NCBI GenBank assembly: GCA_024305405.1
Contig: JAKNDB010000088.1
Coordinates: forward strand, 924,001-988,000
Length of the DNA stretch: 64,000 nucleotides
Source: Dirofilaria immitis
Lineage: Eukaryota; Nematoda; Chromadorea; Rhabditida; Onchocercidae
Direction of reading: 5' to 3'
Of the stretch, positions 51,265-62,659 are shown one piece after another; the first letter of the stretch is position 1; each line of letters begins with the position of its first letter. Made by a program: the position numbers and the translations under genes. A model generated the notes under the pieces. The model worked only from the letters and a program-made list of their open reading frames with translations. It did no database searches and was not told the origin of the DNA.

Positions 51265-54200
51265 ATGTCGGTGGGTGGTATTGGAGTTTATGATCAGCAG
51301 CCGCAAATGTCACAAGATACGTTTGTAGTGGTTGGTGAATCGGATGTAATTAGAAGTCAAGAAATTAGTACGAATGGTGTAACGAATGATGTTACATATG
51401 AAACCAGTAAAGATTGTCATCAGGTTGGAATATTTTTAAGATTGAATCATTTTAAATTTCTCTTATAGAAAATTTGAAAATTATTTACGTTTAGCAGCTG
51501 TAAGTGACATAATTTTATAATGATTAATTCCGAAAAGTTTGAAAATTGCAATTAAATGTAACGTTACAGAGTCATTTGCGATTAGTTCTTTTTTGATATG
51601 GATTTTTAAAATTTTTATGATTCATTTAGCAAGTTTGAAAACAGAACATATTTATTTTTCCGTTACTTTGTTGTCTTTTACGAAGTAACATTTATTATTA
51701 TAAATGATTTTGAAAAATTTACGAAGTTTTTATAGAAAATTTTTAAACTATGCCTAACATGATTATGAGATTTAAAAATTTAGCTAAAAGTATCTCAATT
51801 ATTTCGCAAACTTATATGTTACTATGAATGAAGGATTTTTGAAAAAGAGTGGATTTCATTTCTTATTTTCGTGTTTAATTGTTGTGAAAGTATTAGTCGT
51901 TTTCTCCTAGTTTATTCAAAACTATAAAGGTAGTAGGAAACGAAAATATATGTTTCATTGATAGGTTTTTAGGTAAATTTTGGGAAATTTTTGAATTCTT
52001 AGTGAAGAATTGATATTGTCGATTATCATAATGACTTCAATTATGATGAATTATAAATAATATATTTTTCGTAATATAATTCGTTTATTTTTAAAGTAAA
52101 TCATCTGTTTTGTTTTTTAAGAATGATATCTATTTTTTTCGTTTTCTTCATCACTGCCATCTGGTGGACGCTATTTAATATAATAAAAAGAGCAATGTGA
52201 AAAGAAGTGATATTTTCTTTTGTTTTAAACTTATAAAGATAGGAGTGCATTGGTTTTTATTCCAGGAATCTGGTAATGATAATGTAACCCTGAAACAACG
52301 GCTGTATTAGAAATAGGTAAACGTCGATCAATGTATTTAACAAGTACTGCAGCGGAACAGTATAGTCGAGAAGCTGGCTGTAGTGTCCCAAAGATTACTC
52401 GGAATGATGATTGTTTGGAAAGTCCTGAACGTTTATTACCACAGGGTGATAGTGTATATCATGCCACAGGTATATTACAATTGGGTAAAAGAAAAGTGAT
52501 AAAAGATATGAGAAATGTAAGGGATATGAAAAATTTCAGCATGCTTCATTTATGGATGTAAATCTTAATTTTATTGTTAAAATTATTCTTTTTTTATTGG
52601 TCCAGAATTGGTTGGTGCTGATGATGATGGTGATCATCAAACACTACGTGATATTTCACACTGTACGCCACGCGAAATTAATTACGAAACATCGCAATGT
52701 GATGTGCAATCGCAACATTGTAACATGCAGCAGCAGCATTGCAATTTACAATCACAGCATTGTGACGTACAAATGCCACTTTCAAACAGACGAATAAGTT
52801 TTTGAAATAAATGATCAAATTTTGATTTTATTTATTCATGTGTTTTTTGTAGAACTTAGTATTGTGAAATCTTAACGATGTTAATGCTTATCGAGTTGAT
52901 GTTAAACAAAACTTAATTTTGGATAATCTTTAGACTAATCGTGAAGTGCATCCTAGAGAAAAAATGATGTAAAGAATGAAATTGACTCTGATGAAAATGC
53001 ATCTCATTTGTTGATCAGTTTAAGTAATGCATTAAACCCTGGTGAAGCTGAATATATTGATCGTTATCGTCCAAAAGGGCGTCCTAGAGGTAAGTCTTTC
53101 GTTGCGATTACTGAAAATGTAATTGATATTGCTTTGATCATTACTATAACTTTTACAGCAAACATTATTTTTACTATAAAAAAATATGAATAACATAATA
53201 TAAAACTTTACAACTTTAAGTCAGACTTGAGGAGAGAATGTTTTATTTAGTGAAATAAATTTGATTTCATTTAAATTGTTTAGTCGTATATTCATTATTG
53301 ATATTTTGTCATAATTTTGCTGTTATTATCATTTAGAGTTTTTATATAATTGCTCAGAAGCGAATAAATGCTTTTTATTTTTTTTAATTTTTCTAATTTA
53401 AATTGCACACTTTTTTGATTTCTAATTATTCCTTTTTCATCCACTGATGATTCTCTTTTTCTCAACATTGTTTTTTAAGGTCCCAAGCATCCTGTTTGGA
53501 ATTTTTTCAAATTTTACAAATCCGGTGGACTTACTTTGGGGTATATGTGTCTGATGTGTGGCAATGGATTTACTGGTCCTCCAAATACCACAAATGCTAC
53601 AAAACATCTTCGTTGCAAACATAAGCATGAATATTTGCTATATTTTGATTTACTAGAGGGTGCAAAGCAGGGGACATTTTTCGGTGATGTGCATCAGTCA
53701 ATTAGAGAGGTTGCATTTCAAATTTTTTCGAATTGTTTTTTTCGCTTTATTTTCACTTTTGTTTTAATTCATTTCTGGTTTATCTGTTGAAATGAAATAA
53801 TCTAAAATAGAGACGTTGATTGTTTTCAAATATCATTTTATAAAAAGCTTATAATAGGAAAATTTTTACTTAATAAAATTGTTCACTTTGGCAGATAATG
53901 CATTGCACAGTCTTTTGTTGGATGATCAACCTTTACAGGTCAACCTTTACTATTCGATATGCTAGTAATCCGATATTTGTTTTCATCTGTAGCTGTATTT
54001 GTAATAACTAATCAATGATATTAGCTTATTTCAGCTTGTTTCAAAACGAGGCGTCAAAGCAGAAGCGTGCACATCGGAAGGTAATACTGTTGAAGGTTCC
54101 ATTCTGAACTATGAAGTCATAAACGAAGGTTAGTTTTAAAATTGGTCATTTATTTACTGTTGTTTAATTTGTAAGTTAAGATTATATGAAGGGAAATAAT

Positions 54201-56018
54201 GGATATATATTATGTTGTTAGCGATAGCGTAGAAAAATGATTAATGGAACACTATACCTTTCATTTTTGAATATATCAGAGAGTATGTCAACACTTGGAA
54301 ATATCAATTTTGGCCATAATACAAATTATTGTGAATCATTATAAGAATAATCTTGTCATAATATGAACTTATGAAAACTTGATCCAAATGGGACGGCTTT
54401 ATTATCTAATTATCTTTAAATTAGAATTCGTCTTTTCTATTACCAGGTGTGCATCGAAATCATGATTGGACAGATGATGCCGCAGGTAGCTCACAAGACG
54501 CTGAACTTCATTCGTTTCTTTGTTCTGCACTGCTATCGAATACTGTGAGTTGTCTCGAGATTGTTTGATTATCCAACTTAATTGAGTTATCAGTAGTGCA
54601 TAAAATCGCTTTTTATGATAGCATGTTAAAAGAAGGAAGTTGTTTTATGAGGAAGTTCAAGTTTCAAGGATATACAATATCCAAAATCTAGAATATGTAA
54701 TAATATTGATTATAGTACTGTAGGAAACAAAAGTAGTAAATAATGAAGGAAGCTCAGCCTTTTACAATTGTGGTGAAAGTGAGATAAAGTTAAAATGGAA
54801 ATTAAAATTTAAAAACTAAGGTCCTTTGATGTCTTCAAATTCTGGATTAACGTTTTTGTTAAAATCTCAGCACTTTTTTCCATATCAGTTTCAGTCTAAA
54901 AATTCGCTTATCCGATATGATATAAACAGTGCTGGTGAGAATTCTGAAGTTTCATCATCTGGGAAGTTATCTTCACTGGTTCGTCTACTGGGTAAAGTAG
55001 TATACATATTATTCCAGTTTGCTGAGATTATATAATTTGAATATTGCTATAACAAATATTAATCGTTTAAATGAAATATTTCTTAGCAGAATTATTTTTA
55101 ATTTTGTATACGTTTAGTTATTGAAAATTGACTAAAATTAATATCGCATATTGTTCGATTGTTGTAGAAACCTAGAAATAAGTGAAGATTCGTGCATTGA
55201 ATTAAATAGTATTGATTGCTTATGTTTTATTTATATTATTCTAAATCTTCTACTTTCTCTATAGCATATTCTTCCGTGAATCTTCTGCTTATAGAGATAC
55301 TGAAACTCCTTCGTCAGCTGTAAGCAGTGATTCTACAGGACAGTTCGCTGGACAAGTGGAATCATTTCTCCGTGATTATCGCCGTCTGGAAGCTGAAGTT
55401 TGTCTTTTCCAGAAGTCATGTATACTTTAGATATTCAGGAAGGTTTTGGAATTTTATTATTTGTATTATTTAACAGGAATATTACTTGGTTATTTTCAAT
55501 CAGTGATCGATTTGATAATTATGATAATATCACGAGTAATAGATAAATAAGAAACTTAATTTTTTAGTAATATTGAAGTTCCCATTATGCAATCTATTAA
55601 GAAGATATAAGGTTAAGATTTCGTAGACTAGCACGAATAACAAATTGGCAAAAAATGGTTATAAGTAGTTTTTCCCTATTAATACTAGTTTTTTTACTCA
55701 AAATCTTCACTATTATTATAATTATTTTCCAATTAGTATTTGCTTGTGTTGTCACATTACGTTAGACATCATTAATGATTATTTTATATGTAATTTATTA
55801 AATAACGAATTATCTGGAATGCAACTTATTGCGATATTATTTTCATGCTTCTTTATTCTGTTTTCAAAATTCGGTAATTATTTCAGTGTCGCAGATTACG
55901 TGCCGAGGTAGCTGCCAAAGATGAACATATTAAAACACTTCGCTTAAATTTAATGGAAGAACGAAACAAGCGGAAGAGCGCATTGATACTTGTACAGCGT
56001 GCATTAATCGATGAATGA
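51265..56018 (+). CDS. BED-type zinc finger protein with C-terminal coiled coil
   Basis: This is a probable DNA-binding nuclear protein. The exons are 51265-51423, 52266-52469, 52606-52766, 52934-53089, 53480-53709, 53895-53938, 54035-54128, 54447-54544, 54895-54991, 55265-55397 and 55887-56018. The N-terminal third is acidic/polar and has a Gln/His/Cys heptad run (exon 3). A basic KGRPRG hook precedes the BED finger in exon 5: HPVWNFFKFYKSGG, then C-X2-C (MCLMCG) and H-X4-H (KHLRCKH). The C-terminus is a predicted coiled coil (SFLRDYRRLEAECRRLRAEV, then KTLRLNLMEERNKRKSALIL). Four one-base losses are needed: near 52285, in the A run 52959-52964, and at the exon ends near 53709 and 54991. With these the model is 503 residues and every junction is in phase. 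BED fingers occur in chromatin regulators and domesticated transposases. I cannot assign a named ortholog, and no transposase catalytic domain is present. Confidence 0.8.
53491..53631 (+). other. BED zinc finger domain
   Basis: The aromatic start (VWNFFKFY), the Cys pair (CLMC) and the His pair (H-LRCK-H) are all present in one exon. Spacing between the pairs is that of a BED finger, with no missing zinc ligand. Confidence 0.75.
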
Positions 56019-56793
56019 GTTATTGTGATAATTTTTTTAACATAAAATATTCCTTAAATTCTTTTTCAAGATAATTAAATGCTTCTGTAAAATTTTTCTT
56101 TTAATGTCTACTCTTTATGAATCAAATAATAACCTTTAAAACTTAATTTTCTTACAAATAAACTAACTGTGCAAGTTTTATTTTCATTTATAATCTTAAT
56201 TTAGGTAATTACCATAGGATATCATAAACTGGCGTTGTTGAAATTTCTTTAAATGTTTTCCCATGAATATATATTTCATTGTAATGGTGACAGTTATTCC
56301 ATGTATTCATTTATTTCATTTGTGATATGAATTTTAATTAATTTATCTCAATTATAGCGAAGTATTTTCGTTACATTTTGTTTGTTTTGGTGATTGTTTT
56401 TCTTTTGATCAAAGTTATTTGTGAATATTTTATTTTCTTTTTAGTCAAATTTATCAATCTGATATGTAAATACTTAACCAATTATATTTTCTATATATCG
56501 AGAAAATAACCATTAATAAGAATTCATTTTTCCTTCTGAATAATTTTTTCTTACTTTTGAAAGATTATTTTTCAGCTGAATAATCACATTCAATTCATTT
56601 AACACGATCTACTTTGTTTCCAGTCAGATAAGATTTATTTTTAGTGTTTACTCTTTAAAGTTCTAAAAATGTGTCATAGCAAACATTTCTAGAATTTGCT
56701 ATTTTTTTCTGATCAGACAAGACTCAGTTGCTCAAATCTACTCACTAAACATGTAACAACATTTTGCTAGATATTTAAGGAAAGAAGCGCAAA
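56019..56793. other. 3' flank of the BED gene
   Basis: AT-rich sequence. An AATAAAC-like element near 56156 could serve polyadenylation of the BED transcript. No gene is seen. Confidence 0.5.
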
Positions 56794-56904
56794 ATGAACA
56801 CAACTGGAAAAAGAAGAGAAAAAGCCATGTATCATTTTATGCGATCTACCCGACATTACAATGCGTGGGATTCAGGATCGGAACTGCCATTTCATACTGT
56901 CTAA
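56794..56904 (+). CDS. Possible small 36-residue protein or terminal exon, unidentified
   Basis: An ATG frame begins MNTTGKRREKAMYHFMRS and ends GSELPFHTV. Upstream of the ATG the frame stays open as GKKRK back to an acceptor-like ATATTTAAG at about 56779. It may therefore be a last exon with a basic start, not an independent gene. An AATAAA sits just after the stop. Composition is unlike the surrounding AT-rich DNA. I do not recognise the family. Confidence 0.35.
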   Translation: MNTTGKRREKAMYHFMRSTRHYNAWDSGSELPFHTV

Positions 56905-57004
56905 AATAAAGCATAGGAATTTATAAAATGTGTCTTTTCCTATTTATGTTTACTTTTTATTCTTTTTTATTTATTTTGGAAATATTAATTAAAATTCGTT
57001 TATT

Positions 57005-57298
57005 GTCAAGGAAGCATTTGTCAAGCAGGCTTCCTTTATGGGAGAGTGTTGTGAGATGAACCAAGCATTGAGTAAAAGTATTAAGCAGACGAAGAAATTG
57101 AATAAAGGTTTATAATTGGCTACCGAAGGAATCGATAGATGTTATAGGAAAATTATTGGATAATATAACGAGCCAGTCTGGAAAATCGAATAGTCTGGTT
57201 CTTAACAAATGATCCGTCGAAAAGGAACAATAAGCCGTAATGATCGCCGAATTGTCGAACAAAGTTCTGAGAAAAGTCCTCAGTATCCCTTAAAATGA
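57005..57298 (+). CDS. Unassigned coding-like stretch in three frames
   Basis: Three consecutive protein-like segments lie in successive frames: VKEAFVKQASFMGECCEMNQ..KSIKQTKKLNK; then VYNWLPKESIDVIGKLLDNI..SGKSNSLVLNK; then MIRRKGTISRNDRRIVEQSS..QYPLK and a stop. Each hand-over needs one added A at a short A run (57104-57106 and 57207-57209), the same error type seen in the confident genes. The combined ~98 residues are highly charged and helix-prone. No clear acceptor or start is visible at the left end. A further open piece follows at 57337-57440 (SIPDDYIRYHNCLPVSLVN). I cannot name a family. It could be a real exon or a relic. Confidence 0.4.
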
Positions 57299-57581
57299 TG
57301 AGATGGAACATCTTTTAAAGTGAAAATTGCTTTACAGCATTCCTGATGATTACATTAGATATCATAACTGTTTACCTGTTTCACTAGTGAACATAAGGCG
57401 TAGTATTTCGGGAAAGACAAAGATGAGAATTAGATATTGTAACATTCATTTATATTTATCATTGATGAATCAATTTAGGAAATATTCCAAAATACAAATC
57501 TTTAATTATCTGAACATATTTATGCTAAAATTATTTCTGTTTTTTTCAACAATCCCACTTATCAAAGTCCTTCTTTTTTAG

Positions 57582-58160
57582 CGACTATAAATCCAAAAGT
57601 TTCATTCATTTTATATCAAAGACAAATAGGAACTTGTGGTAATTAAGCAAATACATGTCGAAAATCGTCGGTTGTCTCTCTAGGAAAAGAAGCAATAGTA
57701 CTGTTTAAAGAAATTGAAAAAAAAAAACGATATTAATAGCAGAATTTTAAGATCTTCTCAGATGAAGACTATGTAATCTACGATATCCTTCCTTTTAAAA
57801 TAGTCAAGTTAATATTTATGAAAATGACATTTATCGGTTGGCTTTTTACTCTATTTTTAGGTAGGTTATTCCGGTTAACTAACCGATGCGATTAAACTTA
57901 TTGTTTATAAACCCCAGTACAGGCAATAAAGCAACTCCTCAAGCAAATGATTTTTCAAATCTATCAAAGAAAACATGAAGTTGGGTCTTCTGCTACAACA
58001 AAAAGCATATTTGTTGAAAAACCATGTATATAGATGATAAATATAAGGCTAAAGCTAAAACATGATTTTTTCTTTAAATTCGCTTTTTACATTATAAGCA
58101 AAATTTTTTACATTATAAACAAAAATTTTAAAAAGAAATTAGAACCGCTTCGTGAATTTC
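57582..58160. other. No gene seen
   Basis: This interval contains only short frames with stops. It is less homopolymeric than the desert at 20-40 kb, but I recognise nothing in it. Confidence 0.5.
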
Positions 58161-58166
58161 TACAGC

Positions 58167-58292
58167 CAAGAGGATTTATAACCGGATCCTGAAAATGAGA
58201 ACAATCCTTGTGCTCTGTCTTCTCGTGCAACAACAACAAACGGATCTGCAACATATTTCCAGGCAGAAGGATCGGTACCAGAATTTCTAACA
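58167..58292 (+). pseudogene. Coding-like fragment with one stop, possibly the upstream part of the collagen relic
   Basis: After an acceptor-like TTTCTACAG a plus frame reads QEDL, a stop, then PDPENENNPCALSSRA, TTTNGSATYFQAEGS and VPEFL. The composition is that of a secreted or linker region and the base composition is less AT-rich than the flanks. Linkage to the collagen piece 0.75 kb downstream is a guess from proximity. Confidence 0.25.
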
Positions 58293-59015
58293 ATTATTAA
58301 TCTCTCATCATCGCATAGTATTAATAATTATTCTGATATTATTATTTTACTATAATTGATACAATCATCTCACAATGAAATTTCCTCAAATCTTACTTTA
58401 TTTTATGAATTCCGGAAGATTCATATCAGACGTCTGATTCTCAATAGAAAGGGATTATTTCTGATCGAAATACACTCTTCTGATTTAAATTTAAATATTT
58501 TTTACATTTTCGACTATATTATAACATTCAGGTAGAAATTTCATGTTCTGATCTATCATTGCAGTTTGTTTCTTATACTACCAATAAATACTATAACTTT
58601 CTGAGCGATTTATACTTTTTTTTTAAATTTTGATTCATCAATTACAATTTACGTAGAATAACGGACTATAAATAAGGAAAAGAATTCTGTTTAAAAATAA
58701 TTATCGGAAAATAATTATCGTTTTATTCTTTTTCTAGAACACTCCTCGCATTCCTTTCTCTTTCTTTTAATTTAAAAAGATTAAAATTTCGAAAGTATGG
58801 AAGCATGTTCGCAAAATTTTAATCATTGTGTATAACTAATTTCAGATTACCAGTACAAATGCATCTATTCACTACTTTCTTGGTTGTCCACGCTCTTTTC
58901 ATTGTCCAGATGAGTTTTCCTAATAATACTTACGGATTTTTCTAAGTGATAAAAGTATAAGAAGATTTTAATCGTTTGGAGATTTTTTGGAAGCTTTATA
59001 AAATTTCAATTTTAG

Positions 59016-59249
59016 GCTTGTGACCCATCGGTTACAGGACCACCAGGACTACCAGGACGAGATGGAAGAGATGGAGACAAGGAAGAACCAGGACCAGGAG
59101 GAGTTGCAGGGCCAACAGGAAAACAAGGCCGGATGGAGAGCCTGGAATTTCTAGGTTATCCAGGCTTACATGGAAATAGTGGGGAGACAGGCGATATAGG
59201 TGATAAAGGAATGAAAGGTATAAGAGGACAGGATATGGCCATGCCATGA
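59016..59249 (+). pseudogene. Degenerate collagen (Gly-X-Y) fragment
   Basis: A plus frame after TTTTAG reads ACDPSV, then GPPGLPGRDGRDGDK, then imperfect triplets including GPTGKQGR, YPGLHGNSGETGDIGDKGMK and GIRGQ, and ends at a stop soon after. The single Cys before a short Gly-X-Y block is a nematode cuticle-collagen trait. The Gly-X-Y register breaks at least three times (KEEPGPGG, RMESLEFLG) and the block is far shorter than a normal cuticle collagen, which points to a decayed copy. The long hydrophobic minus-strand frame over it is only the antisense of these Pro/Gly codons. Confidence 0.6.
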
Positions 59250-59299
59250 TGACGATAATGCAGCAAATAGTAGAATATGCCGGATAATAAGGCAATCTC

Positions 59300-61430
59300 T
59301 TCCAATCATATCATTTTCTTTTTGAATTGTTTTTGTTTATACAAACATATTACAGTTATGTTTTCTTCCATTATCTCACGAAAATCTATCCATCTAAAAT
59401 AAACGGTGCCCTAATTAAATTCGCTAATAAATATTGGAATACAAAATATGAATTTTGTGAAACACATGTTTCGGCATGTTTTCAAATCATAATCTCATCT
59501 CTCGCCGTTGTTAAGTTAAAAAATATTGTTATTCTTCACTGAGCACAGGTATAATCACTCAGAGTTGCAAACATAGGCAGAAATTGCATATCTATTCATA
59601 ATTTATGTTTCGCTCATCCCTTTTGTTATATATTCAGATATCTTACCCGAGTATCTTTTCATTATTATTTGACTCGGTGTCATTGATCATCGCAAAATCG
59701 AAAATTATTATTTGATGATTGCCGAGGAAGTTCAGTTTCTTCGGCATAAAAGGAATTAACAAACTCTCAAACTACCATGCTGTGCCGAATAAACGCAAAG
59801 ACGTTTCGTGATAAAAAAAAAAAGATTGTGAAGATTCATAATTGAATATGCTAGAGATACAGTATTTTGTAAGTCATTATGTTGTAAATTGATTCACACT
59901 ATTAATTAATCATGTTTATGTGTCTCAAATAAAAACAGTGTAGCCAACGTAATCAACGGAACTTGAGTAATTAAACCTAATACGAGAATTTATTCTAATA
60001 CGACAACAAACTCAGGGATCAAAATTTTACTAAAACAGATCAATAGCGGTAACAATAAAAAAAAACGCAATATCACTCTTGGTGTTATTCTCCCAATTGA
60101 CTTTGCCGGACAACTCTTTAGATAATAGTTTGATGCGCAGGATTTCATCGTTTAGAGGTCAATTTTGAGGTCGCAAGATCGCAAGAATAAACCTCCTTAT
60201 TTGAAACACATAAATATGATTACTAATGTGAAGCATTTCTTGACCTACAAATTAATGTATCCCTAACACATTCAGTTATGAATTTTTATAATCACGAAAC
60301 TTCTTGCGTTTATTCACGAAAATTTTGGGCAATATTGACAATTCCTATGTCAAATCTATAAAGTAGTATGCTTAGCAAACTTATTTATCACTCAAAAATT
60401 ATTTTTATTATGGAGATCACTTCATAACATCAATGATTTAGATGAAACTGAGAAAATAAAAAATTAATTTATTTCGGATATTTATGACAAGGATTGATGT
60501 TTGTATTTCAAAATCATAGAACATTAACACTTCATCAACATTGCCAACTTTTCACATTGAAATATTTGTTCTAGGAATGACGAAATAATTCATTGTGCTT
60601 ATACTTAGACTACGAGAAAGATAGAATTGGGCCTACAACTCATCTTTTACCATCTTCTTTACAAAATTCTTTGGCATTTCACTTTATTTCAAATTGAGGA
60701 ACTACGAGAAAGGAGGAAATGCATAAAATATATATTAGCTATTCAACCATTTCGAAAATATATATATCAGCATATTATTTCGATATTTGTTTATATAAAA
60801 ACTTTGTCGGATTAATCGCCGTTATAAGTTATTCCCAACTTATGATAGGATTTCAAACTTCGGTAATTGAAACTTTATTACATAAATTCCTTCCTTTCCT
60901 TATGAATTATGCAAAGGTTCTCATATCTGACAGCAAATCAATCTCATAGAATGGTGAGAATGCTGCTTCTGAGAAAATAATTCACATGTAATTTCCTCTT
61001 GGATAAAATACTATTTCTGTGGTTTCTCATGTAATTTACGTAATATTGTAGGCCCAATCCATATATGTATATGTACTCTTAAAATCCGTTTGAAGGATCT
61101 CTTTTTATTTTAAAGAAATTCGTCTTTTTAGATTCAACGCTACACACATCTCCTTCGATTCATATTACATTGGTCACCTTCAACTCAAATTATATTCGTC
61201 TTCCTTGCCAGGAATTATTATTGACTCTATTGACTCTTACTGAATGAAATTACTTGACCAAGTCTAATTTTTTTTATTCGCTATTTCATACTACTAAATA
61301 CCGCTCTATTGTTTGTTCGATAATCCAATGACTGAATAAATATTTTTATTCCGATTCTTCACGATAATTAACAATATGGCAAACTTTTCCTACAATCAGT
61401 GAGACAATTTTAATCACGATGTTGTAACTC
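59300..61430. other. No gene seen
   Basis: About 2.1 kb of moderately AT-rich sequence contains several 60-76 codon frames of low-complexity composition. A short imperfect hairpin (GCCGAGGAAG and TTTCTTCGGC) lies near 59722-59746. I assign no gene. Confidence 0.45.
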
Positions 61431-61434
61431 AAAG

Positions 61435-61665
61435 GAAAGAAGAAACCAACGATGCTCGATATACCCCGATTGACCTTGTTGAAGCACATCTTTTAAAATG
61501 GCTTTAGCGCTAAAAACCCTCTTCCTCCGCGTAGAAGGATCCTGGCACAGTTCTCCGAATACAAGAAATAGCGTCTTTGTTAGCGCCTGAGAAATGAAAC
61601 TCCTTTTTAGGGCTCTGAGATAATTTTAACCTACATTTTACATTGTAGGGTAAATCCCTGCGTGC
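61435..61665. other. Less AT-rich island of unknown nature
   Basis: GC content is visibly higher than in the flanks. Plus-strand reading gives protein-like pieces in different frames (NDARYTPIDLVEAHLLKWL; DPGTVLRIQEIASLLAPEK; LPPRRRILAQFSEYKK), none long. It could be a frame-broken relic. I cannot identify it. Confidence 0.25.
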
Positions 61666-62659
61666 AACATATGTCCAGCAATATGAAATGAAATTCAGAA
61701 CAAAGGAATTACAAAATTATTAAGTTCTTAGATTTCAGCGACGGATGTAAAACTGTGTTTGCAATCAAAACATTATTAAATTTCTATAATTATATAACAG
61801 TTATAATTACTTAATTTCTGATTATATTGATATACTACTTCATGCAAGAGTGATAACATCAATGCATATAGTTCCTTCGTTGATAGTTATGTAAAACATT
61901 GCAATAAAAATTGCAGCACTGTGTTGTAATACTATGTATACGATTGTTAAAGCCTATTCTACAGTTGGATGATTCCACAGATATTTGGGACAAATGAAAT
62001 AAATACAGTATTTTTAATTGCTTAGAGCTAATAATGATAGTGAAAAGTGGTAATTTTAGTAATTGTTTGCATATATATATATTTTTTCAAATATTTTTAT
62101 AAAATACTACCCATATTTACTTAATATTGTATTTATTATAGTATTATATTTAGATTATTATTGTATTTGTCAGTTCTTATGTCGCAAAAATCAAAATAAT
62201 TCACAAAATTTAAAATATTCCTATAACCTAGGTACCCCTGTTTTTAAATGCATATTATACAAATCCTTTGTATTGATTAATATCAATATAGCATGCGTGA
62301 TAAGATACCTCCAACACTCTTACCATGGTCATCCAGAGGCCCAACGTATGATAATAATCTTTTTCTTTAATTGAAACTAGCTGCTGTCATTAAATTTTCC
62401 AAAAATTCATCTGTTAACTTAAGGCATGCTCAATATAAATTAGAAAAAAAAAACAAGGAAAGAAATCATATGAATTGAAATTAAGGAAATTTGAAATTCT
62501 TGGAAAAAATTTAGGAATAAAAGTGAAAATGAATATGAATTTGATTAATATCAAAATGACAAAGCTTTTTGACAGTATTAGTAAGAAAAGTAAGAGAATT
62601 TTCATAAATGAAGATTATTGAATAATCATGGGGAATATTCAGAGCTGATGGAGCATTAG
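61666..62659. other. No gene seen
   Basis: AT-rich sequence with one 103-codon low-complexity frame rich in Tyr, Ile and Phe (62063-62374). It lacks any domain or splice context and is not supported as a gene. Confidence 0.45.

Noticed and set aside
52552..52797. Overlapping plus frame MDVNLNFIVKIILF
   Set aside because: It runs through the intron and across exon 3 in the wrong frame. The 52606-52766 frame keeps phase with its neighbours.
53437..53628. Minus-strand frame over the BED exon
   Set aside because: It is the antisense of the well-supported BED zinc-finger exon.
58108..58293. Minus-strand 61-residue frame
   Set aside because: The plus strand gives a more protein-like reading, and the hydrophobic minus reading follows from antisense codons.
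59032..59295. Minus-strand hydrophobic 87-residue frame resembling a membrane protein
   Set aside because: It is the antisense of the Gly-Pro codons of the collagen fragment.
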